The translations under genes and the position numbers were made by a program. From NCBI GenBank assembly GCA_900546315.1, contig URCP01000120.1:1-7791 (forward strand): DNA of 7,791 nucleotides, written 5' to 3'. The notes beneath the pieces are model-generated. The model saw nothing but the letters and a program-made list of their open reading frames with translations. It was not told where the DNA came from and made no database searches. Shown in pieces: positions 1-6,021 of the stretch. The DNA comes from an uncultured Eubacteriales bacterium (GTDB lineage: Bacteria > Bacillota > Clostridia > Oscillospirales > CAG-272). The first letter of the stretch is position 1. Every line of letters begins with the position of its first letter.

Positions 1-1
1 C

Positions 2-688
2 GTGAAAAAGAGCAGCCTCCGACTGCCGGGATTTCGGGAGCTTTGCAGCCTTTGGAAAGAGGTTCTCAAGGTTTCGCTTTCACCCTTTGGATTGACTTTT
101 TCTCCCACGATCACGATGCTTCTTATGAATCGTTTTCTGCTTCTGTACGGGAGCGAACAGGCGGTTGCGGTTTACGGCTGCATCGGCTATATTACCTCGA
201 TTCTCTATCTGCTGCTGCAAGGAGTGGGCGACGGCAGCCAACCGCTGATCAGTCAGTATTACGGCGAGGATGACCAATCCTCCGTTCGTGCTACCCGAAA
301 GCTGGCATATCTGACCGCGACTGTGATCACGGTAGTCTGCATGGTCGGCGTCTATCTTGCAAGAGCAAAAGTCGGTGTCCTGTTCGGCGCTTCGCCGGAG
401 GCAAATGCCGGTGTCATTCAATATCTGCAGTTTTTCCTCGCAACGCTGCTGTTTCTGGCGTTTGTCCGAATTACGACATCCTACTTCTACGCAACGGAAA
501 AGAACGCTCTCTCCTACCTTCTTGTGTATGCCGAGCCGGTCGGTACGCTTCTGATGCTTCTGATTCTGCCGCCAATGCTGAAGCTGACCGGCGTATGGCT
601 TGCCGTGCCGATTGTGCAGGTCATCACCTTTGTGATCGCCATGATTGCAAAATTCCGTGTAGACAGGATGAAGGGCAAAAACGTGTAA
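2..688 (+). CDS. MATE-family multidrug/cation efflux transporter, C-terminal half (5' partial)
   Basis: This is an inner-membrane antiporter of the MATE family, MepA-like branch, which exports cationic drugs or metabolites in exchange for Na+ or H+. The frame is already open at the window edge. The GTG at base 2 is probably an internal codon, because 228 residues match only the second half of a family usually near 450 residues. I see six hydrophobic segments, at about 22-49, 54-78, 102-122, 136-162, 171-193 and 198-218, as expected for half of a 12-helix protein. Recognisable stretches are SPFGLTFSPTI (26-36), the LMNRFLLLYG block (41-50), and LLLQGVGDGSQPLISQYYGE (70-89), which is typical of clostridial MATE proteins. 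The C-terminus is charged (FRVDRMKGKNV) and looks natural. A strong hairpin follows the TAA within 5 nt. The family call is firm; the transported substrate cannot be told. Confidence 0.9.
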   Translation: MKKSSLRLPGFRELCSLWKEVLKVSLSPFGLTFSPTITMLLMNRFLLLYGSEQAVAVYGCIGYITSILYLLLQGVGDGSQPLISQYYGEDDQSSVRATRKLAYLTATVITVVCMVGVYLARAKVGVLFGASPEANAGVIQYLQFFLATLLFLAFVRITTSYFYATEKNALSYLLVYAEPVGTLLMLLILPPMLKLTGVWLAVPIVQVITFVIAMIAKFRVDRMKGKNV

Positions 689-692
689 TATA

Positions 693-737
693 AAGAGCCT
701 CTGCCGACACCCAAAACGGGCATCGACAGAGGCTCTT
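693..737 (+). terminator. Rho-independent terminator-like hairpin after the MATE gene
   Basis: A perfect 11-bp stem pairs AAGAGCCTCTG (693-703) with CAGAGGCTCTT (727-737). It is extended inward by CGA/TCG and by CCC/GGG around an AAAAC loop. On the + strand it is followed by TTGGTTCATTTT, a modest T-rich tail. On the - strand it is followed by TATATT, so it could also stop transcripts coming from the binding-protein gene on the other strand. It starts 5 nt after the MATE stop codon. Confidence 0.8.
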
Positions 738-906
738 GGTTCATTTTATGGGCATTTGAACAAGTGTCGGAATCGACACTTATTGCGCTCTATTGCTGAA
801 ACTGCGCGGGCAATAGAATCACATGGGGCAGTCATTTCTCGTCGCTCTGAGGCTTGCAAACGAACCACCGTGCCAAAAGCGCGACAGTTTCTTCGTTCAT
901 CACGGT
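738..906. other. Non-coding gap with several inverted repeats
   Basis: No credible gene lies here. Visible structure: a perfect 8-bp stem with a 4-nt loop, AAGTGTCG (762-769) with CGACACTT (774-781). A 7-bp pair follows, CTATTGC (790-796) with GCAATAG (810-816). There is also a longer-range pair, GAAACTG-CGCG (798-808) with CGCG-A-CAGTTTC (880-891), flanked inside by GGCA (809-812) and TGCC (871-874). The second and third pairs overlap and so would be alternative folds. On the - strand this is the 3' untranslated region of the binding-protein gene. Confidence 0.5.
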
Positions 907-2400
907 TTATTTCTCAAAATTCGCGAAGAAGTCGAGTATCTTCTCATAATACTTCACCGACGCCTTTGACTTCTTAGCGTAGTAGCTCTCGAAATCCTTC
1001 GACTTCTCGGTTCTCAGCAGGTACTCGGGATAGAAGCTGACTCCCTTCCACCCGTCGTAGACGTATCCGAAATCGAACACGCGGCTGTCGACTATCATGT
1101 CGAGCATCTTCACCGACTCGTCGTCGTAGGTGTACTTCTTCTTGAGCGCGACCTCATAGTACGCCGGGAAAACCTGCTTGTGGCTCTCCGCGTTCAGCGC
1201 CTCGGTCATGATTCCGACGAAATCCGGATCCTGAATCGTCTTCGGTACCGCGAGGATCGCGTGATAGCCGTCAACCATCGTCCGGTACTCCTTCTGCGAC
1301 TCGTCGAGCTTCGGGTACGGAAGTATGCCGTACTCATTCTTCTTGTCGCGCAGGTACAGTGTGGTCATCAGAAGCGAGCCGGACGCCAGCGCGGACAGAT
1401 CGTCACGGAAGGAGTACGCCGAGATATCCTGATACCCGGAGGAGTTTATCTTCTCATACTTCGGTCTCGAGTTGTTTATTCCGTCTGACTCATAGCAGAG
1501 CTGATAAAGCTTCTCAAAGATAGTCGTCGTGCGCTCATCCTTGTAGGTATACTGCGGGATGCCGCTCGCGTCCCTCGTGAATATCTTTCCGCCGAAAGCC
1601 CAGAAATACGCGTTGGCAGGCGAGCCCATCGACTGCGTCAGACCGGAGAAATCATCTTCGTCCTTCTCCGCGTTTCCGTTGAGATCCTTGTACATCGGCT
1701 TGCACAGCTCCTCTACGTAGTCTATCGTCCATCTGCCGTCGTTCACGACAGCGTAGAGATCCTCAAAATCATAGTCCTGCGCCACCTTCTTGTCATAGTA
1801 GTAGCAGTATGTGCCGTAGAGCGCCGACAGAGCGTAGTCTCCGATCGCGAAGGTCACGAGATCCTTTCCGTAAGCCAGATCCTCAACCGTTGACTTCGAC
1901 CACCACGGCTTCTCAAAGTTGATATACGGCACGTCGAACATATTCATGAAGAGCCCTTCGGTGGCGATCGTGCCCATCGACACGACATGGTTCGCGACAA
2001 GCTGGAACGCGTCGTCCCCCGCCATCACCGACGTCTTTACAAAGTTCGTGGCGTCACTTAAGTTATAATCGGCGATATACTCTATCTTCGCGCCGAAACG
2101 CTCGGACACCGTCTGATCCCGGCGGTACTCCGCGTCCTTCACGACGTCTCCGGTCTCCTCCTCAACCACATAGTCGTCCTTTATGTAGTCGTAGGTCAGA
2201 ACCGTAAAGGTCTTCCCCTCAAAGTCCATCTCCGGCAGATCGTCAGAGATCTCTCTGTTCTCCGTCTCCGCCTCAGTCGTCTCCGTAACGTTTCCGGAAT
2301 CCGTGGTGACCTCTCCGCCGGAAGGCTGCGCGCCGCAGGACGCGAGTATGCCGGCAAAAATCACAATACTCATCGCGAGGGATATCTTTCTCTTATTCAT
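907..2400 (-). CDS. Extracellular solute-binding lipoprotein, ABC carbohydrate-uptake type
   Basis: This is a secreted, membrane-anchored substrate-binding protein of the kind that feeds sugars or oligosaccharides to an ABC importer. The N-terminus is a lipoprotein signal peptide: KRK at 3-5, a hydrophobic core at 7-18, and the lipobox Leu19-Ala20-Ser21-Cys22. A Thr/Glu-rich tether follows (about 25-55). The folded part begins near 58 with the EGKTFTVLTYDY block. Residues 239-250 (DLNGNAEKDEDD) have the D-x-N-x-N-x-E-x-D-x-x-D spacing of an EF-hand-like calcium loop, which I recognise from similar clostridial binding proteins. The 497-residue length fits the family. The ATG at 2400 is the only plausible start, because the frame is closed by TGA 21 nt upstream; no good Shine-Dalgarno precedes it. 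No permease or ATPase gene is in the window, so it is an orphan here. Codons strongly favour AAG and GAG. The ligand cannot be told. Confidence 0.85.
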   Translation of the reverse strand: MNKRKISLAMSIVIFAGILASCGAQPSGGEVTTDSGNVTETTEAETENREISDDLPEMDFEGKTFTVLTYDYIKDDYVVEEETGDVVKDAEYRRDQTVSERFGAKIEYIADYNLSDATNFVKTSVMAGDDAFQLVANHVVSMGTIATEGLFMNMFDVPYINFEKPWWSKSTVEDLAYGKDLVTFAIGDYALSALYGTYCYYYDKKVAQDYDFEDLYAVVNDGRWTIDYVEELCKPMYKDLNGNAEKDEDDFSGLTQSMGSPANAYFWAFGGKIFTRDASGIPQYTYKDERTTTIFEKLYQLCYESDGINNSRPKYEKINSSGYQDISAYSFRDDLSALASGSLLMTTLYLRDKKNEYGILPYPKLDESQKEYRTMVDGYHAILAVPKTIQDPDFVGIMTEALNAESHKQVFPAYYEVALKKKYTYDDESVKMLDMIVDSRVFDFGYVYDGWKGVSFYPEYLLRTEKSKDFESYYAKKSKASVKYYEKILDFFANFEK

Positions 2401-2537
2401 CTTGAATAGCCATTGCTTCCGTCACGCGGAAGCTCCCTTTCTCCCCTGTTCCGGGGCTTTTCTGATCTTTTCCTCAGTGACATATTGCTGGATTAACACT
2501 CTGTTAATGATATATTGCATTATCGTACAATAGCACA
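2401..2537 (-). promoter_or_regulatory. Leader (5' UTR) of the binding-protein gene with hairpins
   Basis: From the likely transcription start near 2537 to the ATG at 2400 there are about 135 nt. Just ahead of the start codon is a perfect 7-bp hairpin, GCTTCCG (2415-2421) with CGGAAGC (2427-2433), loop 5. A smaller one, CCCC (2443-2446) with GGGG (2453-2456), lies beside it. On the - strand AAAGGGAG runs directly into the first stem, while the 14 nt before the ATG hold no purine-rich ribosome site. I do not recognise a known riboswitch class. Confidence 0.5.
2479..2519. promoter_or_regulatory. Operator-like cluster: phased direct repeat plus dyad
   Basis: Two near-identical 11-mers, GACATATTGCT (2479-2489) and GATATATTGCA (2509-2519), lie exactly 30 bp apart, about three helical turns. 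Between them sits a perfect dyad, ATTAACA (2492-2498) and TGTTAAT (2502-2508) around CTC. Same-face direct repeats are the usual target of AraC-family dimers, and short dyads suit LacI- or TetR-type repressors. The cluster lies about 20-60 nt downstream of the predicted transcription start of the binding-protein gene, where a roadblock repressor could act. Binding is inferred, not shown. Confidence 0.4.
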
Positions 2538-2543
2538 ACAGGT

Positions 2544-2572
2544 ATTATAACACAATTATACGCGATTGTCAA
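2544..2572 (-). promoter_or_regulatory. Consensus sigma-A promoter for the binding-protein gene
   Basis: Read on the - strand, TTGACA (2572-2567) and TATAAT (2549-2544) are both perfect and are separated by exactly 17 bp. The -10 box is preceded by TGTGT, giving the Gram-positive TRTG/TGn extension. Transcription should begin near 2537. A second TATAAT lies 11 bp upstream of the -10 inside the spacer. A match this strong implies high basal activity unless it is repressed. Confidence 0.85.
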
Positions 2573-2582
2573 TACAAAACCG

Positions 2583-2605
2583 AAAAAAAACACGGAATTT
2601 CCGGG
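2583..2605 (-). terminator. Weak terminator-like element with T8 tract
   Basis: On the - strand a short imperfect stem (CGG/CCG around AAATT) is followed by eight T residues (2590-2583). It lies 15 nt beyond the stop codon of the chimeric reading frame at 2620-2889 and just upstream of the next promoter. The stem alone is too weak for a confident terminator; the larger hairpins at 2631-2689 may contribute. Confidence 0.3.
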
Positions 2606-2619
2606 ACAGACCATCCCTC

Positions 2620-2889
2620 TCAACGGTTCTGGCTGACAGCCTTTGCCCGGCAGTCTGACTTCGTGCGCCCTGTGCAGACTGGAACGGGCAGAATCCATCC
2701 TATTTGCCATCGTTTCGCGATTTGCTTTCTTTTGATTGTGCGGTGCTGCCTTAAGTCTATCTTGCCATAGCCGCTGTAGATGAGCAATGCCCGTTCGTTT
2801 CTGATAAGCAAATACATTTCTTTTCCGGTGACATTCTGTGAATGTATCCGACTGTCAAACAGCTTTGCGGACAGCATTCCGTTTTTCAT
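2620..2889 (-). pseudogene. Sugar transporter (GPH/MFS type) start, truncated and fused to unrelated sequence
   Basis: The ATG at 2889 overlaps the GH3 stop in an ATGA arrangement, with AAAGGAG 10 nt upstream, so this was a translationally coupled gene. Residues 8-24 (AKLFDSRIHSQNVTGKE) resemble, from memory, the N-terminus of clostridial glycoside-pentoside-hexuronide/cation symporters, where the first membrane helix should follow at once. Here no helix follows. From about base 2817 the frame continues as a basic 65-residue tail (KIDLRQHRTIKRKQIAKRWQ) containing the inverted repeats at 2631-2689. The family needs roughly 450 residues and 12 helices, so no transporter can be made. The most likely reading is a deletion or insertion breakpoint near 2817. 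The transporter identification rests on a short motif and is moderate; the lack of any membrane segment is directly visible. Confidence 0.5.
2631..2689. repeat. Inverted-repeat block of unknown origin
   Basis: There are two adjacent structures. GGCTG (2631-2635) and CAGCC (2637-2641) form an 11-bp palindrome. Next to it GCCCG (2645-2649) + CAGTCTG (2651-2657) pairs with CAGACTG (2675-2681) + CGGGC (2685-2689), with a 1x3 internal loop and a 17-nt terminal loop. The block sits inside the unrelated tail of the truncated transporter gene. Such paired ends would fit a small repeat element, an old transposon end or a terminator cluster; I cannot decide between these. Confidence 0.4.
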
Positions 2890-4160
2890 TTTTCATTCGC
2901 TCCTTTGATTTTGTATGATTTACACATAGCGGCAAGACCGCGGATGATATGCCCGTTTCCGAGCTGTACAAAGCCTTCCGCAATGTTCCACGGCATTGAT
3001 TTTCCTGCCGAAAGTGAGAGGGTGCGCACACAGTTTGTGTCAAAAATCCGATGCAAAAAGATAGCGCCTTTGATTCGGTTATCGCGTTCCGGTCCGGCGG
3101 GCAGCTTCTTTGCGTTTTTCAGCTGTTTCTTCGCCATGCCGCAAACGGAATTGTAGAGAATCCTGCCCATAAATGTTTTCTGAAAATCGCAGAATCGGCT
3201 TTCCATCGTCAGCGGGAGCGTGGGCTCATCTTCCGGAAGCGGTGTGCCGAGCAAATCGGCAAATTCGGTGTTGCCGATACGCTTTGCGCCGCTCATTTTT
3301 TCGTTGACAGTATCCGGATAAGGTGAAGCTGCCGTCACGCCCTCCGTCACCGTCAGCGGTGAGGTCAGACGGATATCCTCGCTTGACGCGCCGACTTCCG
3401 CGGTGTATTTCCCGTTTTCAAGCATCCATGAATCGGTCTTGATATTCCAATAAGAAAGTTCCGACAAAGCAAACGAGAGAGTGACGATTTTTTCTTCTCC
3501 GGCTTTAAGATATACTTTCCGGAATGCACGCAGCTCGCTTTCCGGCTTGAAAACGGCGGAATTTTCATTGTTTTTCACATAAAGCTGGACGACTTCCGCA
3601 CCGTCGCGGCTGCCTGTATTGCGAACGGTCAGAGTCGCCGTTACAATCCCGTTTTCGCTCGTCACGGTAAGATTTCTGTATTTGAAATCCGTATAGGACA
3701 GTCCGAAGCCGAATGGGAAAGCGGGCTTGACCTTCGCCGTTTTCGCATAACGGTAGCCGACAAATACGCTTTCTTTATAGAACTCGTTTGTTTTCTTGCT
3801 GTATTCATCGCCGTAAGGAACATCGGCATAGCTCTTGTACCAGGTCTCCGCCAGCTTTCCGGAAGGATTGGCTTCGCCGAAAATCAGTCTCGCCCCAGCT
3901 TCGCCGCCGCATTGACCGGGCAGATACAGATTCAGAATCGCGTTGACATCGTCCGCAAACGGAAGTTCCACAGGCGATCCGCCCGAAAGCACGACGACAA
4001 TCTTTTTGCCTGTTTTCGTTAAAGCGTTGACCAGTTCCAGCTGATCGTCCGGAAGGCGCATATGCGCTCTGTCGCCGCCCTCGCTCTCGGCAAGGTCGGT
4101 AAGTCCGAGATAGAGAAGAATTGTATCATATTTTTCCGCGAGACGCTGTCTTTTGAACAA
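2886..4160 (-). CDS. Glycoside hydrolase family 3 (beta-glucosidase-like), 5'-truncated C-terminal part, probable pseudogene
   Basis: The 424 visible residues match the second half of a clostridial GH3 enzyme. They include the alpha/beta-sandwich domain (about 8-157), with ESEGGDR at 25-31 and the closing FPFGFGLSYTDF at 148-159. An FnIII-like domain follows (about 172-272; RNTGSRDGAEVVQLYV at 180-195), then a clostridial C-terminal extension to 424. GH3 enzymes carry the catalytic nucleophile Asp in an N-terminal (beta/alpha)8 barrel of about 300 residues, and this is absent. The reading frame begins only at a TTG (4160) lying in AraC-derived sequence, without a ribosome site; the next in-frame ATG is at residue 34. 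The gene is therefore broken and should not hydrolyse glycosides. Its ATGA overlap with the transporter remnant points to a former glycosidase-transporter operon. Codons favour AAA and GAA, unlike the binding-protein gene beside it. Confidence 0.85.
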   Translation of the reverse strand: MFKRQRLAEKYDTILLYLGLTDLAESEGGDRAHMRLPDDQLELVNALTKTGKKIVVVLSGGSPVELPFADDVNAILNLYLPGQCGGEAGARLIFGEANPSGKLAETWYKSYADVPYGDEYSKKTNEFYKESVFVGYRYAKTAKVKPAFPFGFGLSYTDFKYRNLTVTSENGIVTATLTVRNTGSRDGAEVVQLYVKNNENSAVFKPESELRAFRKVYLKAGEEKIVTLSFALSELSYWNIKTDSWMLENGKYTAEVGASSEDIRLTSPLTVTEGVTAASPYPDTVNEKMSGAKRIGNTEFADLLGTPLPEDEPTLPLTMESRFCDFQKTFMGRILYNSVCGMAKKQLKNAKKLPAGPERDNRIKGAIFLHRIFDTNCVRTLSLSAGKSMPWNIAEGFVQLGNGHIIRGLAAMCKSYKIKGANEK

Positions 4161-4802
4161 ACGCTGATGAGCATGGTCCGCAGGGGCGATACGGCGGCGC
4201 TTTCAGAATGGGCGAAGCATGCGCCTCCGATACGTGGAGGTATCATCGCTTTTGATCAGCTTCGACAGATGAAAAATATGTTTATCGTTTCCGTCACGCT
4301 TGCCTCGCGTGCCGCCATAAGAGGGGGAATGGATGCGGATGACGCGCTCATGCTCTCTGACCGCTATATCCAGCGTTGCGAGCTGATGAACACAGCGGAA
4401 GAAATCACAAATCTGCAATTTCACATGATTTCGGATTATACCGCGCGCGTTGAGCGTCTGAACATCGGAAGCGATCCGTCACAGCTGATCGCGGCGGTTT
4501 CAAACTATATTCAGCACCATATTTCCGAGTCCGTTACGACGGAGGCGATCGCGCAGTCACTTTATATCAGCCGCACACATCTGTCCGCCCGCTTTCACAA
4601 GGAGACCGGCATGACTCTTTCTGACTTCATTCTGAAAGAAAAAACGGAGGAGGCAAAAAGCCTGCTCCGTTATACGTACAAATCTCTCGCGGCGATCTCC
4701 GCCTATCTCGGCTTTTCGTCGCAAAGTCATTTTTCAAGAACATTCCGTAAATACGCGGGTGTCACGCCCGGCGAATACCGAGCAAAGCACGCCGGGCATT
4801 GA
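4062..4802 (+). CDS. AraC-family transcriptional regulator, 5'-truncated (C-terminal HTH part)
   Basis: Residues from about 31 to 246 are the distal part of an AraC regulator. They comprise a helical linker region (QLRQMKNMFIVSVTLASRAAIRGG at 66-89, shown here as a range of a family-typical block), then two helix-turn-helix motifs at about 158-180 and 208-230, ending in the signature GFSSQSHFSRTFRKYAGVTPGEYR. Related clostridial regulators are usually longer, with an N-terminal sensor domain missing here. Bases 4062 to about 4140 are antisense GH3 sequence, so residues 1-26 are accidental. Even so, GGAAGG lies 5 nt before the ATG at 4062, so the fused frame could be translated. Other starts are ATG 4167 and 4173, without a clear ribosome site. 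The DNA-binding half is intact, so a sensorless regulator is possible, but its promoter is gone; it is probably decaying. Confidence 0.75.
   Translation: MRSVAALALGKVGKSEIEKNCIIFFRETLSFEQTLMSMVRRGDTAALSEWAKHAPPIRGGIIAFDQLRQMKNMFIVSVTLASRAAIRGGMDADDALMLSDRYIQRCELMNTAEEITNLQFHMISDYTARVERLNIGSDPSQLIAAVSNYIQHHISESVTTEAIAQSLYISRTHLSARFHKETGMTLSDFILKEKTEEAKSLLRYTYKSLAAISAYLGFSSQSHFSRTFRKYAGVTPGEYRAKHAGH
4135..4160. other. Recombination junction between GH3 and AraC fragments
   Basis: On the - strand, GH3-like sequence begins around AEKYDTILLYLG (bases 4139 downward). On the + strand, AraC-like sequence begins around FEQTLMSMVRRGD (bases 4152 upward). Both genes lack their 5' ends exactly here, with no intergenic DNA or promoter between them. 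A single deletion or rearrangement in this 20-bp zone explains both truncations. Confidence 0.65.
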
Positions 4803-4813
4803 AAATGTTTCAA
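4766..4813 (+). terminator. Terminator-like double hairpin over the AraC stop codon
   Basis: GCCCGGCG (4766-4773) pairs perfectly with CGCCGGGC (4790-4797) around a 16-nt loop within the last codons. A small second hairpin, TTGAAA (4799-4804) with TTTCAA (4808-4813), follows and overlaps the stop. AGTTTTAC comes next. There is no long T tract, so termination efficiency is uncertain. Confidence 0.4.
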
Positions 4814-5096
4814 AGTTTTACGAATGTGATCCGGTATAATAAAAGTTGAAAACAAGTCTCCAATGAGATGGACAGTTACAGGGAATATATACATCGACCA
4901 GTTCACAGGATACCTTTGGTGAGATGGCGACGCACAGACTTATTTTCCGTTTACGAACTGGATCATCTTCCCGGAAATTGGATGCATATTTGCGAGGATG
5001 CTCCGGCATATTGCCGACAAGAAAACATTTTATAGGTATTGCATGTTATCTCTTTTCCTACACATAACACATGTCAGATGTATTCGGACGTCGGAA
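4803..5096. other. Non-coding gap; one isolated -10-like box
   Basis: I see no convincing gene. TATAAT (4835-4840) is a perfect -10 hexamer for the + strand but has no good -35 partner at 16-18 bp. A + frame from 4845 is open, broken by TGA at 4920-4922, then open again to 5219 where it enters the antisense of the next gene. This could be a decayed coding remnant or chance. The octamer TGAGATGG occurs twice, at 4864-4871 and 4920-4927. Confidence 0.4.
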
Positions 5097-5978
5097 TTAT
5101 CCCCCGCGGTAATCCCCTGGCGTCGTCCCGACATACCGCCGGAACAGCTTTATGAACCCCGAGCAGCTCCCGAAACCCGCGCCGTAGCACGCCTCGGTCA
5201 CGGTCGCGCCATCCCTTAACAGCCGCTCGGCAGCTGCGATCCTCCGCTCGGTCAGGTATCCGTGAATCGTCTTGCCGGTGTGACGCTTGAAAACCTTCGC
5301 GAGGTAGGTGACGCTGCACCCGGCGTTCTCTGCGAGAGCTTCAAGTACAAGCTCGTCGGTGTAATTCTCGTTTATGAATCTGAGCGTCTTTGAGACGACA
5401 GGCGAAACCGACGACTGATCCGGGTGCGACGACTGCTTTTTGTACGCCGCGGCGAGGAGTCCCAGCAGCTCAAAGGTCAGCGCGAAGAGCGTGAGATCCT
5501 TCGTGTGGTCGTCGGACGGCGACTCATAAAGAATCGCAGCGCATTTCTCGGCGGCTGTCAGTATCTCGCCGCGCGACTTTTCGTCCGGCGTCACATAATT
5601 GACCGCCGTACCGTCCGACTGCCTGAATATCTCCCTGACGCCAGCGTCAATACACTCCGCGTCAAACCCGTAATCAAGGAAATCCGTCGGTATCCACAGA
5701 TCAAGATACCTGTCCGTCCCGGCGCGCAGAAACCGCCCGAAATGTATCTCGTCCGGACTGAACACAAAGAAATCACCGCGTATAGTATTGTAAACGTTCT
5801 CTCCGACCACCGCGGCGAGATCATCGGTCAGCAATATCGAAAACTTCTGCGCGGTGTAAATCCGGACCTCGCTGTCTGACTTCGGGTGTTCCTCGACCGA
5901 ATATACCATCTCATACTCCCCGATACCGGCTATCGGGGAGATTTTTTTCTCAAAAAACATATCCGCCTCTGGTTTCAT
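5097..5978 (-). CDS. AraC-family transcriptional regulator, divergent from the glycyl radical enzyme gene
   Basis: This is a full-length (293-residue) cytoplasmic AraC regulator. The N-terminal part (about 12-100) looks like a cupin-type sensor with beta-rich segments (EYEMVYSVEE, KFSILLTDDLAAVV, GDFFVFSPDEIHFGRF), as in sugar- or metabolite-responsive members. A helical linker follows (about 135-182). The C-terminal DNA-binding domain has two helix-turn-helix motifs, at about 209-231 (ALAENAGCSVTYLAKVFKRH) and 258-281, ending in FIKLFRRYVGTTPGDYRGG. The ATG at 5978 has no ribosome site. The ATG at 5960 (Met7) has AGAGG 5 nt upstream and may be the true start, giving 287 residues. The gene is transcribed away from the GRE gene across a shared palindromic promoter region, so it probably controls that gene and itself. 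Codons favour AAG/GAG as in the binding-protein gene. The inducer is unknown. Confidence 0.9.
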   Translation of the reverse strand: MKPEADMFFEKKISPIAGIGEYEMVYSVEEHPKSDSEVRIYTAQKFSILLTDDLAAVVGENVYNTIRGDFFVFSPDEIHFGRFLRAGTDRYLDLWIPTDFLDYGFDAECIDAGVREIFRQSDGTAVNYVTPDEKSRGEILTAAEKCAAILYESPSDDHTKDLTLFALTFELLGLLAAAYKKQSSHPDQSSVSPVVSKTLRFINENYTDELVLEALAENAGCSVTYLAKVFKRHTGKTIHGYLTERRIAAAERLLRDGATVTEACYGAGFGSCSGFIKLFRRYVGTTPGDYRGG

Positions 5979-6021
5979 TTTTGACTATTTTTCGTGCAAT
6001 AAAACTATATGAGTCCCGCGT

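Noticed and set aside
2401..2537. Riboswitch ahead of the binding-protein gene
   Set aside because: The leader length would allow one, but I match no known aptamer core, and the repeats look like protein operators.
2504..2710. Small - strand frame with a hydrophobic stretch
   Set aside because: It spans the T8 tract, the consensus promoter and the inverted repeats; the hydrophobic stretch comes from the T-rich regulatory DNA.
4920..4922. TGA as a selenocysteine or recoded codon
   Set aside because: There is no recognisable selenoprotein motif around it and no convincing downstream hairpin; a decayed or chance frame is simpler.
4998..5219. Small + strand frame of 73 codons
   Set aside because: Its second half is antisense to the AraC gene and its start has no ribosome site; the upstream frame is broken by TGA 4920.
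5424..5879. Open frame of 151 codons on the + strand
   Set aside because: Antisense to the intact AraC gene and Arg-rich, as expected for the reverse complement of GC-rich coding DNA.
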